From Subsaxibacter sp. CAU 1640 (GTDB lineage: Bacteria; Bacteroidota; Bacteroidia; Flavobacteriales; Flavobacteriaceae): DNA of 64,000 nt. This document shows, in pieces, positions 8,472 through 16,622 of this stretch. The notes below the pieces were generated by a model, which saw nothing but the letters and a program-made list of their open reading frames with translations, had not been told where the DNA came from and did no database searches. The position numbers were made by a program, and so were the translations under genes. Positions within the stretch are counted from its first letter, which is position 1; every line of letters begins with the position of its first letter. Where the stretch lies: assembly GCF_023156585.1 (NCBI RefSeq), contig NZ_JALNMI010000001.1:372001-436000 (forward strand). The letters are read 5' to 3'.

Positions 8472-9062
8472 TTAGGCAAACAAGCCATTATTGATAAGCA
8501 TTGGGATAAGCACTCCTACTACCACTGCCGAAAGCACCACAACCCAATCTCGTTTTGAAAACCTGAAAATCGTTTGGCATAAAAAGCCTAAAAACACCAC
8601 AATAAAAGCCGCAATTAGTTGCCCCAATTCTATTCCCAAAGCCAATTCCAATAAAGCCACCAATTTACCAATGGTTTGATTGATATGTTTGGAAAAAAGA
8701 CCTACAAAACCAAGACCGTGAACCAGCCCAAAAAATAGAGAAGACAAAAACAATATTCCTATCTTCTCGCTAGTTGCTTTCTTTCCAGCGGTGAAAACGT
8801 TATATAGCGCGACGACCAATATGATTAAAGGAATCAAAAAGTCAATTAGTTTAAGATTCACTTTAATAATGCCATACACTGCCATAAGAAGTGAAAGCGT
8901 ATGACCCAACGTGAAAAGTGAAACCAAAAGCAGCAAACGTTTCCAATCCTTAAATAAAAATGGAACGGATAAAACTATCAGAAACAGAAGATGATGATAG
9001 GCATATACATTGAGAATATGATCTATGCCATAACGCACGTTGAACCAAAAATTGTCTAGCAT
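8472..9062 (-). CDS. HupE/UreJ family membrane protein
   Basis: 196 residues, five to six membrane segments. It has the family hallmarks: an early helix with GIDHIL and YHHLLFL, then LFTLGHTLSLL, and later FFGLVHGLGFV. These histidine-bearing helices are typical of HupE/UreJ proteins, which are linked to nickel handling for hydrogenase or urease in other bacteria. No hydrogenase or urease genes are visible here, so its substrate is open. It stands alone on the reverse strand between the repeat element and the Y-family polymerase. Confidence 0.85.
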   Translation of the reverse strand: MLDNFWFNVRYGIDHILNVYAYHHLLFLIVLSVPFLFKDWKRLLLLVSLFTLGHTLSLLMAVYGIIKVNLKLIDFLIPLIILVVALYNVFTAGKKATSEKIGILFLSSLFFGLVHGLGFVGLFSKHINQTIGKLVALLELALGIELGQLIAAFIVVFLGFLCQTIFRFSKRDWVVVLSAVVVGVLIPMLINNGLFA

Positions 9063-9132
9063 AAGTCTATGAATTTGGGCAAATTCAAAGGTACAAGGAA
9101 ACTGTATTGTTGCAAAATATATTTAGGGCAAA

Positions 9133-10350
9133 TCAAGACCGTCTATTTGCCAACAATGGTGGTGGCTCTCCTGTAAACGGATTCCAACGGCTGATGGTTT
9201 TTGCCTCCATCCCTGCAGCACTGATGACAGCTCTGTCACCGTAACGTTCACGCATTCTGTCGATGGCACTGCTTAAGTTCAAATATTTGGTGTCATCTTC
9301 AAATAAATTTACCTGATGGCCTCCTTCTACCAGATGGCTAAACTTCACGCCTACCAATCGCACCAATAGACGTCGATTGTAGAGTTTTTCAAATAAATTC
9401 AACACTGTCGGAATCAAGCTATGGTCCATACAACTATACGGAATGTGTTGTTGCTGAGTATAAGTCTGAAAGTCAGAATAACGAATCTTAAAAGTTACGC
9501 ACGCTGTCAATTTATTGCCTCTTCGCAATTGATACGCTAGATTTTCAGTCATAGCAATCACGATGCCTTTCAACATCGCCACATCAATTGTGTCCTTATC
9601 AAACGTTCGTTCTGTGGAAATTGATTTTCGTTCGTGGTATTGTATGACAGGAGAGTTATCAATGCCATTGGCTTTATTCCAAATGGTCAAACCGTTTTTC
9701 CCCAGCACTTTATATATCAATTCCATCGGCATCTCTTGTACGGTTTTGATTTGTTTGATGCCCAAATCACACAAAGATTTATAGGTAACACTTCCCACCA
9801 TCGGGATTTTCTTTACAGATAAAGGTGCCAAAAATGGCTTTTCCGTTCCCGAAGCAATCCGAAGTTCATTATTGGGTTTTGCTTCTCCGGTTGCGATTTT
9901 TGAAACCGTTTTGTTAAGTGACAATCCGAAAGATATCGGAAGCCCTGTTTCCTTGATGATGCGTTGGCGCAATTCAGAAGCGAGTTTATGACAACCGAAA
10001 AATTTGTCCATACCCGTTAAATCAATATAAAACTCGTCAATGGAAGTTTTTTCATACAGCGGCACACTTTCTTTGATAACATCAGTGACTTCCGCTGAAT
10101 ATTCTGTGTACAACCCAGAATCACCTCTTAATATAATGGCTTCTGGGCACAACTGTCTGGCCATACGCATCGGCATTGCAGAGTAGACACCAAACTTTCG
10201 AGCTTCATAACTACAGGATGCAACCACACCCCTATCGCTGGTGCCACCAATAAGAATAGGCTTTCCATTCAGTTTACTGTCCCTTTTTCGTTCGCAAGAC
10301 ACGAAAAAGGTATCTAAATCCATATGCACTATTGAGCGATTCTTATCCAT
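9133..10350 (-). CDS. dinB: Y-family DNA polymerase (Pol IV type)
   Basis: 405 residues from the ATG at 10350. A TTG 11 codons upstream is possible but less likely, because Y-family proteins begin just before the first catalytic block. The palm residues are IVHMDLDTFFVSCERK and TSIDEFYIDLTG. The finger motif is SCSYEARKFGVYSAMP, followed by a helix-hairpin-helix region (VKKIPMVGSVTYKSLCDLGI) and the little-finger domain. The C-terminus (NPFTGEPPPLL) is an extra tail I associate with Bacteroidetes forms. The enzyme copies past damaged bases at the cost of mutations. It is last in a reverse-strand run after the VapBC-like pair, 37 bp behind vapC. Confidence 0.93.
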   Translation of the reverse strand: MDKNRSIVHMDLDTFFVSCERKRDSKLNGKPILIGGTSDRGVVASCSYEARKFGVYSAMPMRMARQLCPEAIILRGDSGLYTEYSAEVTDVIKESVPLYEKTSIDEFYIDLTGMDKFFGCHKLASELRQRIIKETGLPISFGLSLNKTVSKIATGEAKPNNELRIASGTEKPFLAPLSVKKIPMVGSVTYKSLCDLGIKQIKTVQEMPMELIYKVLGKNGLTIWNKANGIDNSPVIQYHERKSISTERTFDKDTIDVAMLKGIVIAMTENLAYQLRRGNKLTACVTFKIRYSDFQTYTQQQHIPYSCMDHSLIPTVLNLFEKLYNRRLLVRLVGVKFSHLVEGGHQVNLFEDDTKYLNLSSAIDRMRERYGDRAVISAAGMEAKTISRWNPFTGEPPPLLANRRS

Positions 10351-10387
10351 TTTCGATATAAACAGTTTGGGACGAAGTATCAAATAT

Positions 10388-10810
10388 TTACTTATTGAGT
10401 CTTCCTCTCAAATAAGTTTCAGGCGTCATTACGGCCAGAGTGCTTTTTTTAAAATCTTTTATATTTCTTGTGAGTAATACTCGAATCTTTCCATTTTCCA
10501 AAGCCGAAAAGTTCTGCAAGGCATCTTCAAAATCTGTAAAATCTGAATTAAGCGCATTCAGCACTACTTTTTTATCCATATCAGCAATATCGATGATGGT
10601 CAAGAGTTGTTTCAACTTTTCAATAATCAAATGATGCTTTCCTATCTTCCTTAATAAATAGTACACATTTGAAATCACGACTGGCGTAGTGAATCCCTTT
10701 ATTTTTCCTTCTTCACATAAATTAAGCACTTGTGCCGCATATTGGGAATACGGTTCACGGTCAAAAAAGAAATCCAATAAGACATCGGTGTCTATCAATA
10801 CATCGTCCAT
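10388..10810 (-). CDS. vapC: PIN-domain toxin (VapC type)
   Basis: 140 residues with the PIN nuclease pattern: DVLIDTDVLLDFFFDREP at the start (two acidic residues), a middle acidic residue, and NSDFTDFEDALQNFSA with LLTRNIKDFK near the end. PIN toxins are Mg-dependent ribonucleases, often cutting tRNA or rRNA. The start lies one base after the stop of the antitoxin gene, the standard coupled arrangement. The pair sits between dinB and the dnaE-type gene, which are often neighbours in related genomes, so it was probably inserted there. Confidence 0.88.
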   Translation of the reverse strand: MDDVLIDTDVLLDFFFDREPYSQYAAQVLNLCEEGKIKGFTTPVVISNVYYLLRKIGKHHLIIEKLKQLLTIIDIADMDKKVVLNALNSDFTDFEDALQNFSALENGKIRVLLTRNIKDFKKSTLAVMTPETYLRGRLNK

Positions 10811-10811
10811 T

Positions 10812-11063
10812 TTATAAATATTTTTCTTCCAAACGCTTTTTAATCTCTTTTTTATAATCCACTTTTTTGGACGTTTTAAAGGAGCCCTTCAATGATTTTA
10901 CAATAGGATTAAGTTCTGGTTCATCTCGTTTCCGTTCCTCCATCGTCAATATTTTAAGATAATTTTCAATGATATCGGATAAGCTTCGGTTTTTTTCCTT
11001 TGCATATCGCTTTGCCTTCTCTATGATTTTTTTTTCGATTGTCAATGTCAATTTTGTACTCAT
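10812..11063 (-). CDS. vapB: VapB-like antitoxin (ribbon-helix-helix, DUF6364 type)
   Basis: 83 residues starting MSTKLTLTIEKKIIEKAKRY, a short beta strand then helix typical of DUF6364/ribbon-helix-helix antitoxins (KLTLTIEKKIIEKAKRYAKE, RSLSDIIENYL). The C-terminal half is charged (KKVDYKKEIKKRLEEKYL) and likely wraps the toxin. It is directly upstream of vapC. An inverted pair of ACACGT elements (11104-11110 and 11127-11133) lies between this gene and the end of the dnaE gene and could be its operator. Confidence 0.82.
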   Translation of the reverse strand: MSTKLTLTIEKKIIEKAKRYAKEKNRSLSDIIENYLKILTMEERKRDEPELNPIVKSLKGSFKTSKKVDYKKEIKKRLEEKYL

Positions 11064-11079
11064 AATAATTGTCTTTTTT

Positions 11080-11087
11080 CAAAATTA
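11080..11087 (-). promoter_or_regulatory. Bacteroidetes -7 promoter box for vapBC
   Basis: On the reverse strand TAATTTTG matches TAnnTTTG, 16 bp before the antitoxin ATG. This suggests the toxin-antitoxin pair, and perhaps dinB behind it, has its own promoter. Confidence 0.4.
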
Positions 11088-11124
11088 ATCAAAAAACCAA
11101 TTATACGTGTTATTTTTAAAAATT

Positions 11125-14100
11125 TTACACGTGTATATTCAAATTTTCTGCTACGCTTTTATTGGATGAACTCATTTGTTGTTCCGCATACCTCGGGTCT
11201 TCAATCATAGCTAAATGCTCCATACTGATGACTTCCACGCTTACACAATCAAATTCTATCATCACTTTTCCCGTAATACTATAGATGCCTTTTCCTCGAA
11301 ACGGGAATTGCTCAACCACAGGTGGGAAATGCACGGTATCCACAAAATCGCCATCCCTGTCCAAAAAATTACCGAAATGCATCAGTTCGCCTCGTGATGT
11401 TTTGGTGTCTTTTGTGGTAACCAAATAGCCTTCAATGGTCACTATTTTCCCTTTCAAAGATTCTAAATGCCGTGCTCGTAATGGATTTGTAGAAGTCTTC
11501 TTTAAAAGCTCAAACGGATTGCACAACGGAAAGCCCAACAATTCAATTTCATCAAAGGCATTTTCCAAAGCTGTACTCGGCAATTCTGGTGTTTTAAAGT
11601 TAACACGTTCTGCTCTGAACAGAGTGATTTCCTGCTCTTGAACTTGGTGTTTGCTAATTTTTAAATGGGCTTCCCAAAGCAATTCACGTTTATGGGTGTT
11701 TGTAAAACGAAACGCATTGATTTTTATCAAAATGGAAATCTGTTCTATGGAAATTGGCACGCGTTCCAAAAAATCATCCAAACTTTGAAAGCTGCCGTTT
11801 TTGCTTCGTTCATCAAGGATTCTTTCCATCACTTTTGACTCAAAGGATTGCAAAAACATAAAACCCAAATAAATGGTTTTTCCGTGGATGACCGTTTGCG
11901 TAAAACTTGTGTTGACACAAGGTGGCTCGATGATGCCTTCGTGCATTCGCGCTTCGTGTACATACAATTCGGTACTGTAAAACCCACCGAAATTATTGAT
12001 GGTTGCCACCATATATTCCAAAGGAAAGTAGGCTTTTAAAAACAAACTCTGATAGCTTTCCACCGCATAAGATGCCGAATGTCCTTTTGCAAAGGCATAA
12101 CCTGCAAAACTTTCAGTTTGTCGCCAAACGTCAACCACCAATTCGTAAGGCTTTCCATCCTTCTTACAATTATCAAAAAACTTTTGCTTCACCTTATTGA
12201 ATTCCTCACGCGAACGGAATTTCCCCGACATCCCGCGACGCATCATATCTGCTTCGCCTAAATCTAACTTTGCAAAATAATGGGCCACTTTTATGACATC
12301 TTCTTGATACACCATCACACCATAGGTTTCGGGCATAATTTCCAATAATTTAGGATGTGCTTCATTGCGACGTTCGGGATGACGATATCGTTGTATATAT
12401 TCGCGCATCATCCCGCTTTTGGCAACACCAGGGCGTATGACGGAACTTGCCGCAACCAGTCCCAAATAATCATCTACCTGCAATTTTTTCATCAGCATAC
12501 GCATCGCAGGCGATTCCACATAAAAACAGCCAATTGCTTTGGCGTTTCTCAATAAGTGTTTGATTTTTTTATCTTCTTTAAACCGCTTGATATCGTGAAT
12601 ATCAATAGGTGGCTCCTGCGGATGGTTGTAAGCCACAATCTCCGTGGCTTCCTTGATTTTTCCGAGTCCTCGTTGGCTTAAAATATCAAACTTATAAAGC
12701 CCAATGTCTTCCGCCAAATGCATATCAAACTGCGTCGTCGGATAATTTTTCGGAGGCAAAAACGTCGCACCATAGTAGTGAATCGGTCTTTCTGAAATGA
12801 TGATGCCACCAGCGTGGATGCCCAAATAATTGGGAAACCCTTGTATATAAGTGCTGTACTTGATAACCAACCTGGATAGCTTATCCAATTGATTGAGATT
12901 ATATTTCCCTGTTGTGAGTACATCCATTTCAGACTTTGGAAGTCCAAAAACTTTTCCCAATTCGCGCACAGCAGCCCTAAATTTGAAGGTATTGTAAACC
13001 GTCAGAAGTGCTGTGTTTTTAAAGGTCTTGAAAATGAAATCGGTAATATCATCCCTATCTTTCCAAGAAAAATCAATATCAAAATCGGGTGGATTTTGCC
13101 GGAATACATTGATAAACCGTTCGAAATACAAATCCAACTCTATCGGGTCAACATCTGTAATCCGAAGCAAGTATGCCACGATACTATTGGCGCCACTGCC
13201 ACGACCCACATAGAAATAGCCCTTGCTTCGCGCATATTCCAAAATTTTCCAATTAATCAAAAAATAAGAGACAAAACCTTGTTTCTTGATGATGGAAAGT
13301 TCTTTTTCAATCCTACTAAAGACCTTTTCATCGTAATCGGGATATCGATACGCGACACCATCATAAGCCAGTTTCTCCAACTTTTGAAAATCCTCTTCTT
13401 CAGTACCGACAAGTGATTTTTGATTTTTTGGAGTCGGTTTTTCAAAGTCAAAACGAACGTTGCAATTCTCCAAAATCCTTGATGTATTTTTCAAAAACTC
13501 TGGAAACTCCTGATATAGATTACACAACTCTTGATAAGGCAGCATACAGTCGGTTTCTTTGCCTTCCTCACTTTTCGGGAGTTTGCTCAACAGCGTATTG
13601 TTGTCAATCGCTCGCAGCAATCGATGTATATTGAAATCCTTTTTATCTTGAAACGAAACGGTTTGTAACACCACCAATTTGCTTCTGAAGATATTCCATT
13701 TTGAGAATTTCAAATGGTTCAAATCTTGTGGTCTGATGCCCAAAAACTCATTTTCCTTCAGATGATATTCCTTTTTATGTACATAAGGATAAATGACAAA
13801 CACATCCTCCAGTTCAGGTGCGGTTTCAGGTATTTTCAATTCATAATTATGCAAAAAATCAGATAGGTAAGCATTGATATTTTGAAACCCATTATTGTTT
13901 TTGGCAAGCAAAACAAACTGCTGTTGAACACCATTCCGAAAGTCGACACCCAGTACAGGTTTTATGTCGTAATTGGACGACAAGCGCATAAACTCCAAAC
14001 AAGCTGCCGTTGTATTGATATCCGTCAATGCCAAGGTCTGCACACCATTTTTTGAAGCAATGGCAAGCAACTGCTCCGGCTCGATGGTGCCGTATCGCAA

Positions 14101-14130
14101 ACTGAAATAACTATGGCAATTGAGGTACAT
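11125..14130 (-). CDS. DnaE-type DNA polymerase III alpha subunit (second copy/error-prone type)
   Basis: 1001 residues from the ATG at 14130. A 34-codon upstream extension in the same frame lacks similarity and crosses the divergent promoter. The N-terminal PHP domain (YLNCHSYFSLRYGTIEPEQ, ALTDINTTA) is followed by the C-family polymerase core, with catalytic PPDFDIDFSWKDRDD, the YVGRGSGANSIVAYLL block, and GYAFAKGHSASYAVESYQS. It is shorter than replicative DnaE (about 1160-1450) and is paired with a Y-family polymerase and a LexA-like repressor, the setting of DnaE2/ImuC-type damage-tolerance polymerases. That role is inferred. The replicative dnaE should be elsewhere. Confidence 0.9.
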   Translation of the reverse strand: MYLNCHSYFSLRYGTIEPEQLLAIASKNGVQTLALTDINTTAACLEFMRLSSNYDIKPVLGVDFRNGVQQQFVLLAKNNNGFQNINAYLSDFLHNYELKIPETAPELEDVFVIYPYVHKKEYHLKENEFLGIRPQDLNHLKFSKWNIFRSKLVVLQTVSFQDKKDFNIHRLLRAIDNNTLLSKLPKSEEGKETDCMLPYQELCNLYQEFPEFLKNTSRILENCNVRFDFEKPTPKNQKSLVGTEEEDFQKLEKLAYDGVAYRYPDYDEKVFSRIEKELSIIKKQGFVSYFLINWKILEYARSKGYFYVGRGSGANSIVAYLLRITDVDPIELDLYFERFINVFRQNPPDFDIDFSWKDRDDITDFIFKTFKNTALLTVYNTFKFRAAVRELGKVFGLPKSEMDVLTTGKYNLNQLDKLSRLVIKYSTYIQGFPNYLGIHAGGIIISERPIHYYGATFLPPKNYPTTQFDMHLAEDIGLYKFDILSQRGLGKIKEATEIVAYNHPQEPPIDIHDIKRFKEDKKIKHLLRNAKAIGCFYVESPAMRMLMKKLQVDDYLGLVAASSVIRPGVAKSGMMREYIQRYRHPERRNEAHPKLLEIMPETYGVMVYQEDVIKVAHYFAKLDLGEADMMRRGMSGKFRSREEFNKVKQKFFDNCKKDGKPYELVVDVWRQTESFAGYAFAKGHSASYAVESYQSLFLKAYFPLEYMVATINNFGGFYSTELYVHEARMHEGIIEPPCVNTSFTQTVIHGKTIYLGFMFLQSFESKVMERILDERSKNGSFQSLDDFLERVPISIEQISILIKINAFRFTNTHKRELLWEAHLKISKHQVQEQEITLFRAERVNFKTPELPSTALENAFDEIELLGFPLCNPFELLKKTSTNPLRARHLESLKGKIVTIEGYLVTTKDTKTSRGELMHFGNFLDRDGDFVDTVHFPPVVEQFPFRGKGIYSITGKVMIEFDCVSVEVISMEHLAMIEDPRYAEQQMSSSNKSVAENLNIHV

Positions 14131-14202
14131 AAAATAATTTTTAACAAATTTAGCTATTATATGTAGTTGTAGTTGCTTACATTTGTAGCAAATAGTGTTA
14201 AA
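14131..14202. promoter_or_regulatory. Divergent promoter/operator between dnaE-type gene and XRE-S24 repressor
   Basis: 72-bp shared control region. TTGCTTACATTTGTAGCAA at 14173-14191 is an interrupted dyad (TTGC/GCAA and TACA/TGTA, off by one base). TGTAG occurs three times, starting at 14162, 14168 and 14184. On the reverse strand TAAATTTG (14145-14152) fits the -7 box for the dnaE-type gene, 14 bp before its ATG. It is a plausible repressor-binding site for the adjacent XRE-S24 protein. Confidence 0.5.
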
Positions 14203-14973
14203 ATGAAATATATCCAAGCCAACCTTAAGCATTTGAGAGCTTTAAAGGAACTTTCCCAAGAGCGTTTTGCAGACGAATTGGGCTGGTCGCGTTCCATTGT
14301 AGGTTCTTACGAAGAAGGTCGCTCCGAGCCACCCATTGACCGATTGATTGATTTGTCAAACTATTTCAATATTCCTATTGATATTTTGGTGAGAAATGAT
14401 TTACGATTGGCAAAAGACACTTCATTTATTGAAATTGGCAATAAGCGCGTTCTATTTCCCGTAACTGTCAATGAAAACAATGAAGACCTCATCGAAATTA
14501 TCCCGACGTCGGCTTCCGCAGGTTATTTAGCTGGTTATGATGACCCAGAATACATTGAACAACTTCAAAAGATAAAATTGCCTTTCCTCCCGACAGGTAC
14601 GCATCGTGCGTTTCCCATCAAAGGAGATTCTATGTTGCCAGTGAAAGATGGTTCATTTGTGGTTGCAAAATTTGTTGAAGACATACAAGATATCAAAAAC
14701 GGTCGCACCTACATTATTTTAACAAAAGAGGATGGCTTGGTTTATAAACGTATCTATAATTTGATTCAGGAGAAACAATCGTTACTTTTAAGTAGTGATA
14801 ACAAAGCTTATCAACCCTACGAAGTTTCTATTGAAAACGTGTTGGAAGTTTGGGAATTCACTTGCTGCATCAATACACAGGAATATGACGAGAAAGAGTT
14901 GAAATTGAGTAGTATTATGACGATGTTTCAAGAATTAAAAGTAGAATTGGAAGCCGTTCAAAATATTGCATAA
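14203..14973 (+). CDS. LexA-like XRE-S24 transcriptional repressor (self-cleaving type)
   Basis: 256 residues from the ATG at 14203, chosen because the HTH begins at once; an in-frame start 30 bp earlier lies inside the candidate operator. Residues 5-65 form an XRE helix-turn-helix (SQERFADELGWSRSIVGSYE). Residues about 95-215 form an S24 peptidase domain with the self-cleavage bond at A106-G107 (TSASAGYLAG), catalytic S143 in KGDSMLPVKDG and K182 in GLVYKRIYN. Such proteins cut themselves when RecA filaments form, releasing their operon. It is divergent from the polymerase gene and coupled (TAATG) to the exonuclease/GIY-YIG gene, so it probably controls both directions. Confidence 0.92.
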   Translation: MKYIQANLKHLRALKELSQERFADELGWSRSIVGSYEEGRSEPPIDRLIDLSNYFNIPIDILVRNDLRLAKDTSFIEIGNKRVLFPVTVNENNEDLIEIIPTSASAGYLAGYDDPEYIEQLQKIKLPFLPTGTHRAFPIKGDSMLPVKDGSFVVAKFVEDIQDIKNGRTYIILTKEDGLVYKRIYNLIQEKQSLLLSSDNKAYQPYEVSIENVLEVWEFTCCINTQEYDEKELKLSSIMTMFQELKVELEAVQNIA

Positions 14974-16364
14974 TGGCAAAAACCAAGGTTATATATACCA
15001 TTATCGATGTAGAAACCACTGGACGTGGCAACAAAATCACTGAAATTTCCATTTTTAAACACGATGGTGAGCAAGTGATTGACGAATTTACATCACTCGT
15101 CAACCCAGAAGCCTTAATTCCTGACTACATCACAGCATTGACTGGCATTGATAACGCTATGGTAGCCAATGCACCAACATTTTCTGATATAGCCCAAGAT
15201 ATCCTTGACATTACGAAGGATAGCATTTTCGTGGCGCACAATGTCAACTTCGATTACAATGTGATTCGTAATGAGTTTAAAGCGATTGATATTGATTTCA
15301 GAAGAAAAAAACTCTGTACCGTACGACTTTCAAGGAGTTTGTTTCCGGGTTTTCGCTCTTACAGTTTGGGGAAATTATGCAATTCATTGAATATTGATTT
15401 GGTTGATAGACATCGTGCAAGAGGCGATGCCGAAGCGACTACAATACTTTTCGAACAGATTTTGGCACATCAATATTCAAAAAAGACAATTGCTTCATTT
15501 TTAAAGAAAAACTCCAAGGAGGCTACACTTCCGCCACATTTGGAAAGTCAAGTATTTAATGATATTCCAAATGCGCCAGGTATTTATTATTTCAAAAATA
15601 AAAAAGGTAAAATTATTTATGTCGGGAAAGCCATCAACCTTAAAAAGCGTGTGCTTGGCCATTTCTATGATAAATCTGACAAGGAACTGAACCTCTGTCG
15701 TGAAACGGCTGATATCGATTTTGAACTTTCCGGTAGCGACCTCATCGCTCGACTTATGGAAGATGCTGCCATAAAACATCATTTTCCTATTTACAATCGT
15801 GCCGCAAAACGTCCTCCAAAACCTTATGCCATTTTCAGTTATGAAGACAGACGAGGCGTCATACATTTAGCTTTCAATACTTTAAAAGCTACTCCAAATC
15901 CGTTGCAGGTATTTCATAGTATTAGAGATTGCCGACTTTATTTAGAGCAAATTTGTGAGCAATTTGAATTATGTCCAAAATATTGTCATCTACAAGAAAG
16001 TGTTTGGACCTGTTCTCATTATAAATTGACGAATTGCAAAGGCGTTTGTAGAGATGAAGAATCAGTTATGAATTATAATGAACGTGTCAATTTAGCACTA
16101 AATCATATACATTCTTCCAACGAAAATTTGATATTGAAGGAAAAAGGGCGAAATATTGAAGAAGAAGCGTTCATCTTAATTAAAAATGGTGCGTATTTAG
16201 GCTATGGATTTATAGAAAAATCTGAACAAATAGTACATTCCATTGACTTGGAAAGGTTTTTAATTCCCCAAAAGGAAACTGCAGAAACTAATGGCATCCT
16301 CAAAAGCGCATTAATTACTCATAAAAATCGCGTTCAATTAGAAACATATTCAGACACAGAATAA
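14973..16364 (+). CDS. DEDD exonuclease fused to GIY-YIG (UvrC/Cho-like) endonuclease
   Basis: 463 residues. The N-terminal 160 residues are a DnaQ-like 3'-5' exonuclease with D12/E14 in IIDVETTG, VAHNVNFDYNV, and H147/D152 in DRHRARGDAEAT (DEDDh type). After a linker comes a GIY-YIG nuclease domain (APGIYYF at 201-207, IIYVGKAINLKKRV at 214-227), then a UvrC-like region with a cysteine cluster (FELCPKYCHL, WTCSHYKLTNCKGVC). The fusion resembles the exonuclease-Cho proteins of other phyla. It overlaps the repressor gene by one base and so is likely DNA-damage inducible. A role in excision repair or in editing for the locus polymerases is inferred. Confidence 0.88.
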   Translation: MAKTKVIYTIIDVETTGRGNKITEISIFKHDGEQVIDEFTSLVNPEALIPDYITALTGIDNAMVANAPTFSDIAQDILDITKDSIFVAHNVNFDYNVIRNEFKAIDIDFRRKKLCTVRLSRSLFPGFRSYSLGKLCNSLNIDLVDRHRARGDAEATTILFEQILAHQYSKKTIASFLKKNSKEATLPPHLESQVFNDIPNAPGIYYFKNKKGKIIYVGKAINLKKRVLGHFYDKSDKELNLCRETADIDFELSGSDLIARLMEDAAIKHHFPIYNRAAKRPPKPYAIFSYEDRRGVIHLAFNTLKATPNPLQVFHSIRDCRLYLEQICEQFELCPKYCHLQESVWTCSHYKLTNCKGVCRDEESVMNYNERVNLALNHIHSSNENLILKEKGRNIEEEAFILIKNGAYLGYGFIEKSEQIVHSIDLERFLIPQKETAETNGILKSALITHKNRVQLETYSDTE

Positions 16365-16396
16365 AAAAAAGCCTCAACATTTCTGTTAAGGCTTTT
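16363..16396. terminator. Terminator, originally behind tRNA-Leu
   Basis: Stem AAAAGCCT/AGGCTTTT extended by AACA/TGTT with an A8/T tract. It follows the exonuclease gene directly and abuts the duplicated tRNA end at 16396. Read on the reverse strand it ends in T8, so before insertion it would have terminated the tRNA-Leu transcript. Confidence 0.75.
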
Positions 16397-16419
16397 GTAC
16401 TCAAGGTGGGAATTGAACC
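16396..16419 (+). other. attL: duplicated 3' end of tRNA-Leu
   Basis: TGTACTCAAGGTGGGAAT is identical to 21127-21144 minus its final base context, followed by one mismatch (T for C) and GAACC, so 23 of 24 bases match the 3' end of the intact tRNA-Leu at 21127-21150. It marks the outer left end of an integrated element. Confidence 0.85.
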
Positions 16420-16548
16420 TATTTAATTTTGATAGTTTCTTAAACGCTCTAAAAATACATACAACACCCTTATTTTATTACTACTTACAAACGTTTTGCG
16501 ATGTTATTAAAATTAGTTGAGGTTCTAAATAATTAATCTAAATTAGGT

Positions 16549-16572
16549 AAATGTTGTACACTATGTCGGCAC
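16549..16572 (+). repeat. 24-bp direct repeat, left copy (candidate integrase arm site)
   Basis: 24-bp segment containing TGTTGTACACTATGTCGGCA, identical to 21047-21070. It lies 153 bp inside attL and 51 bp before the integrase gene. Confidence 0.7.
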
Positions 16573-16622
16573 TATGGAATTTTAGACTATATTTGATTTG
16601 TTCAAATGTTAGATTATAAATA

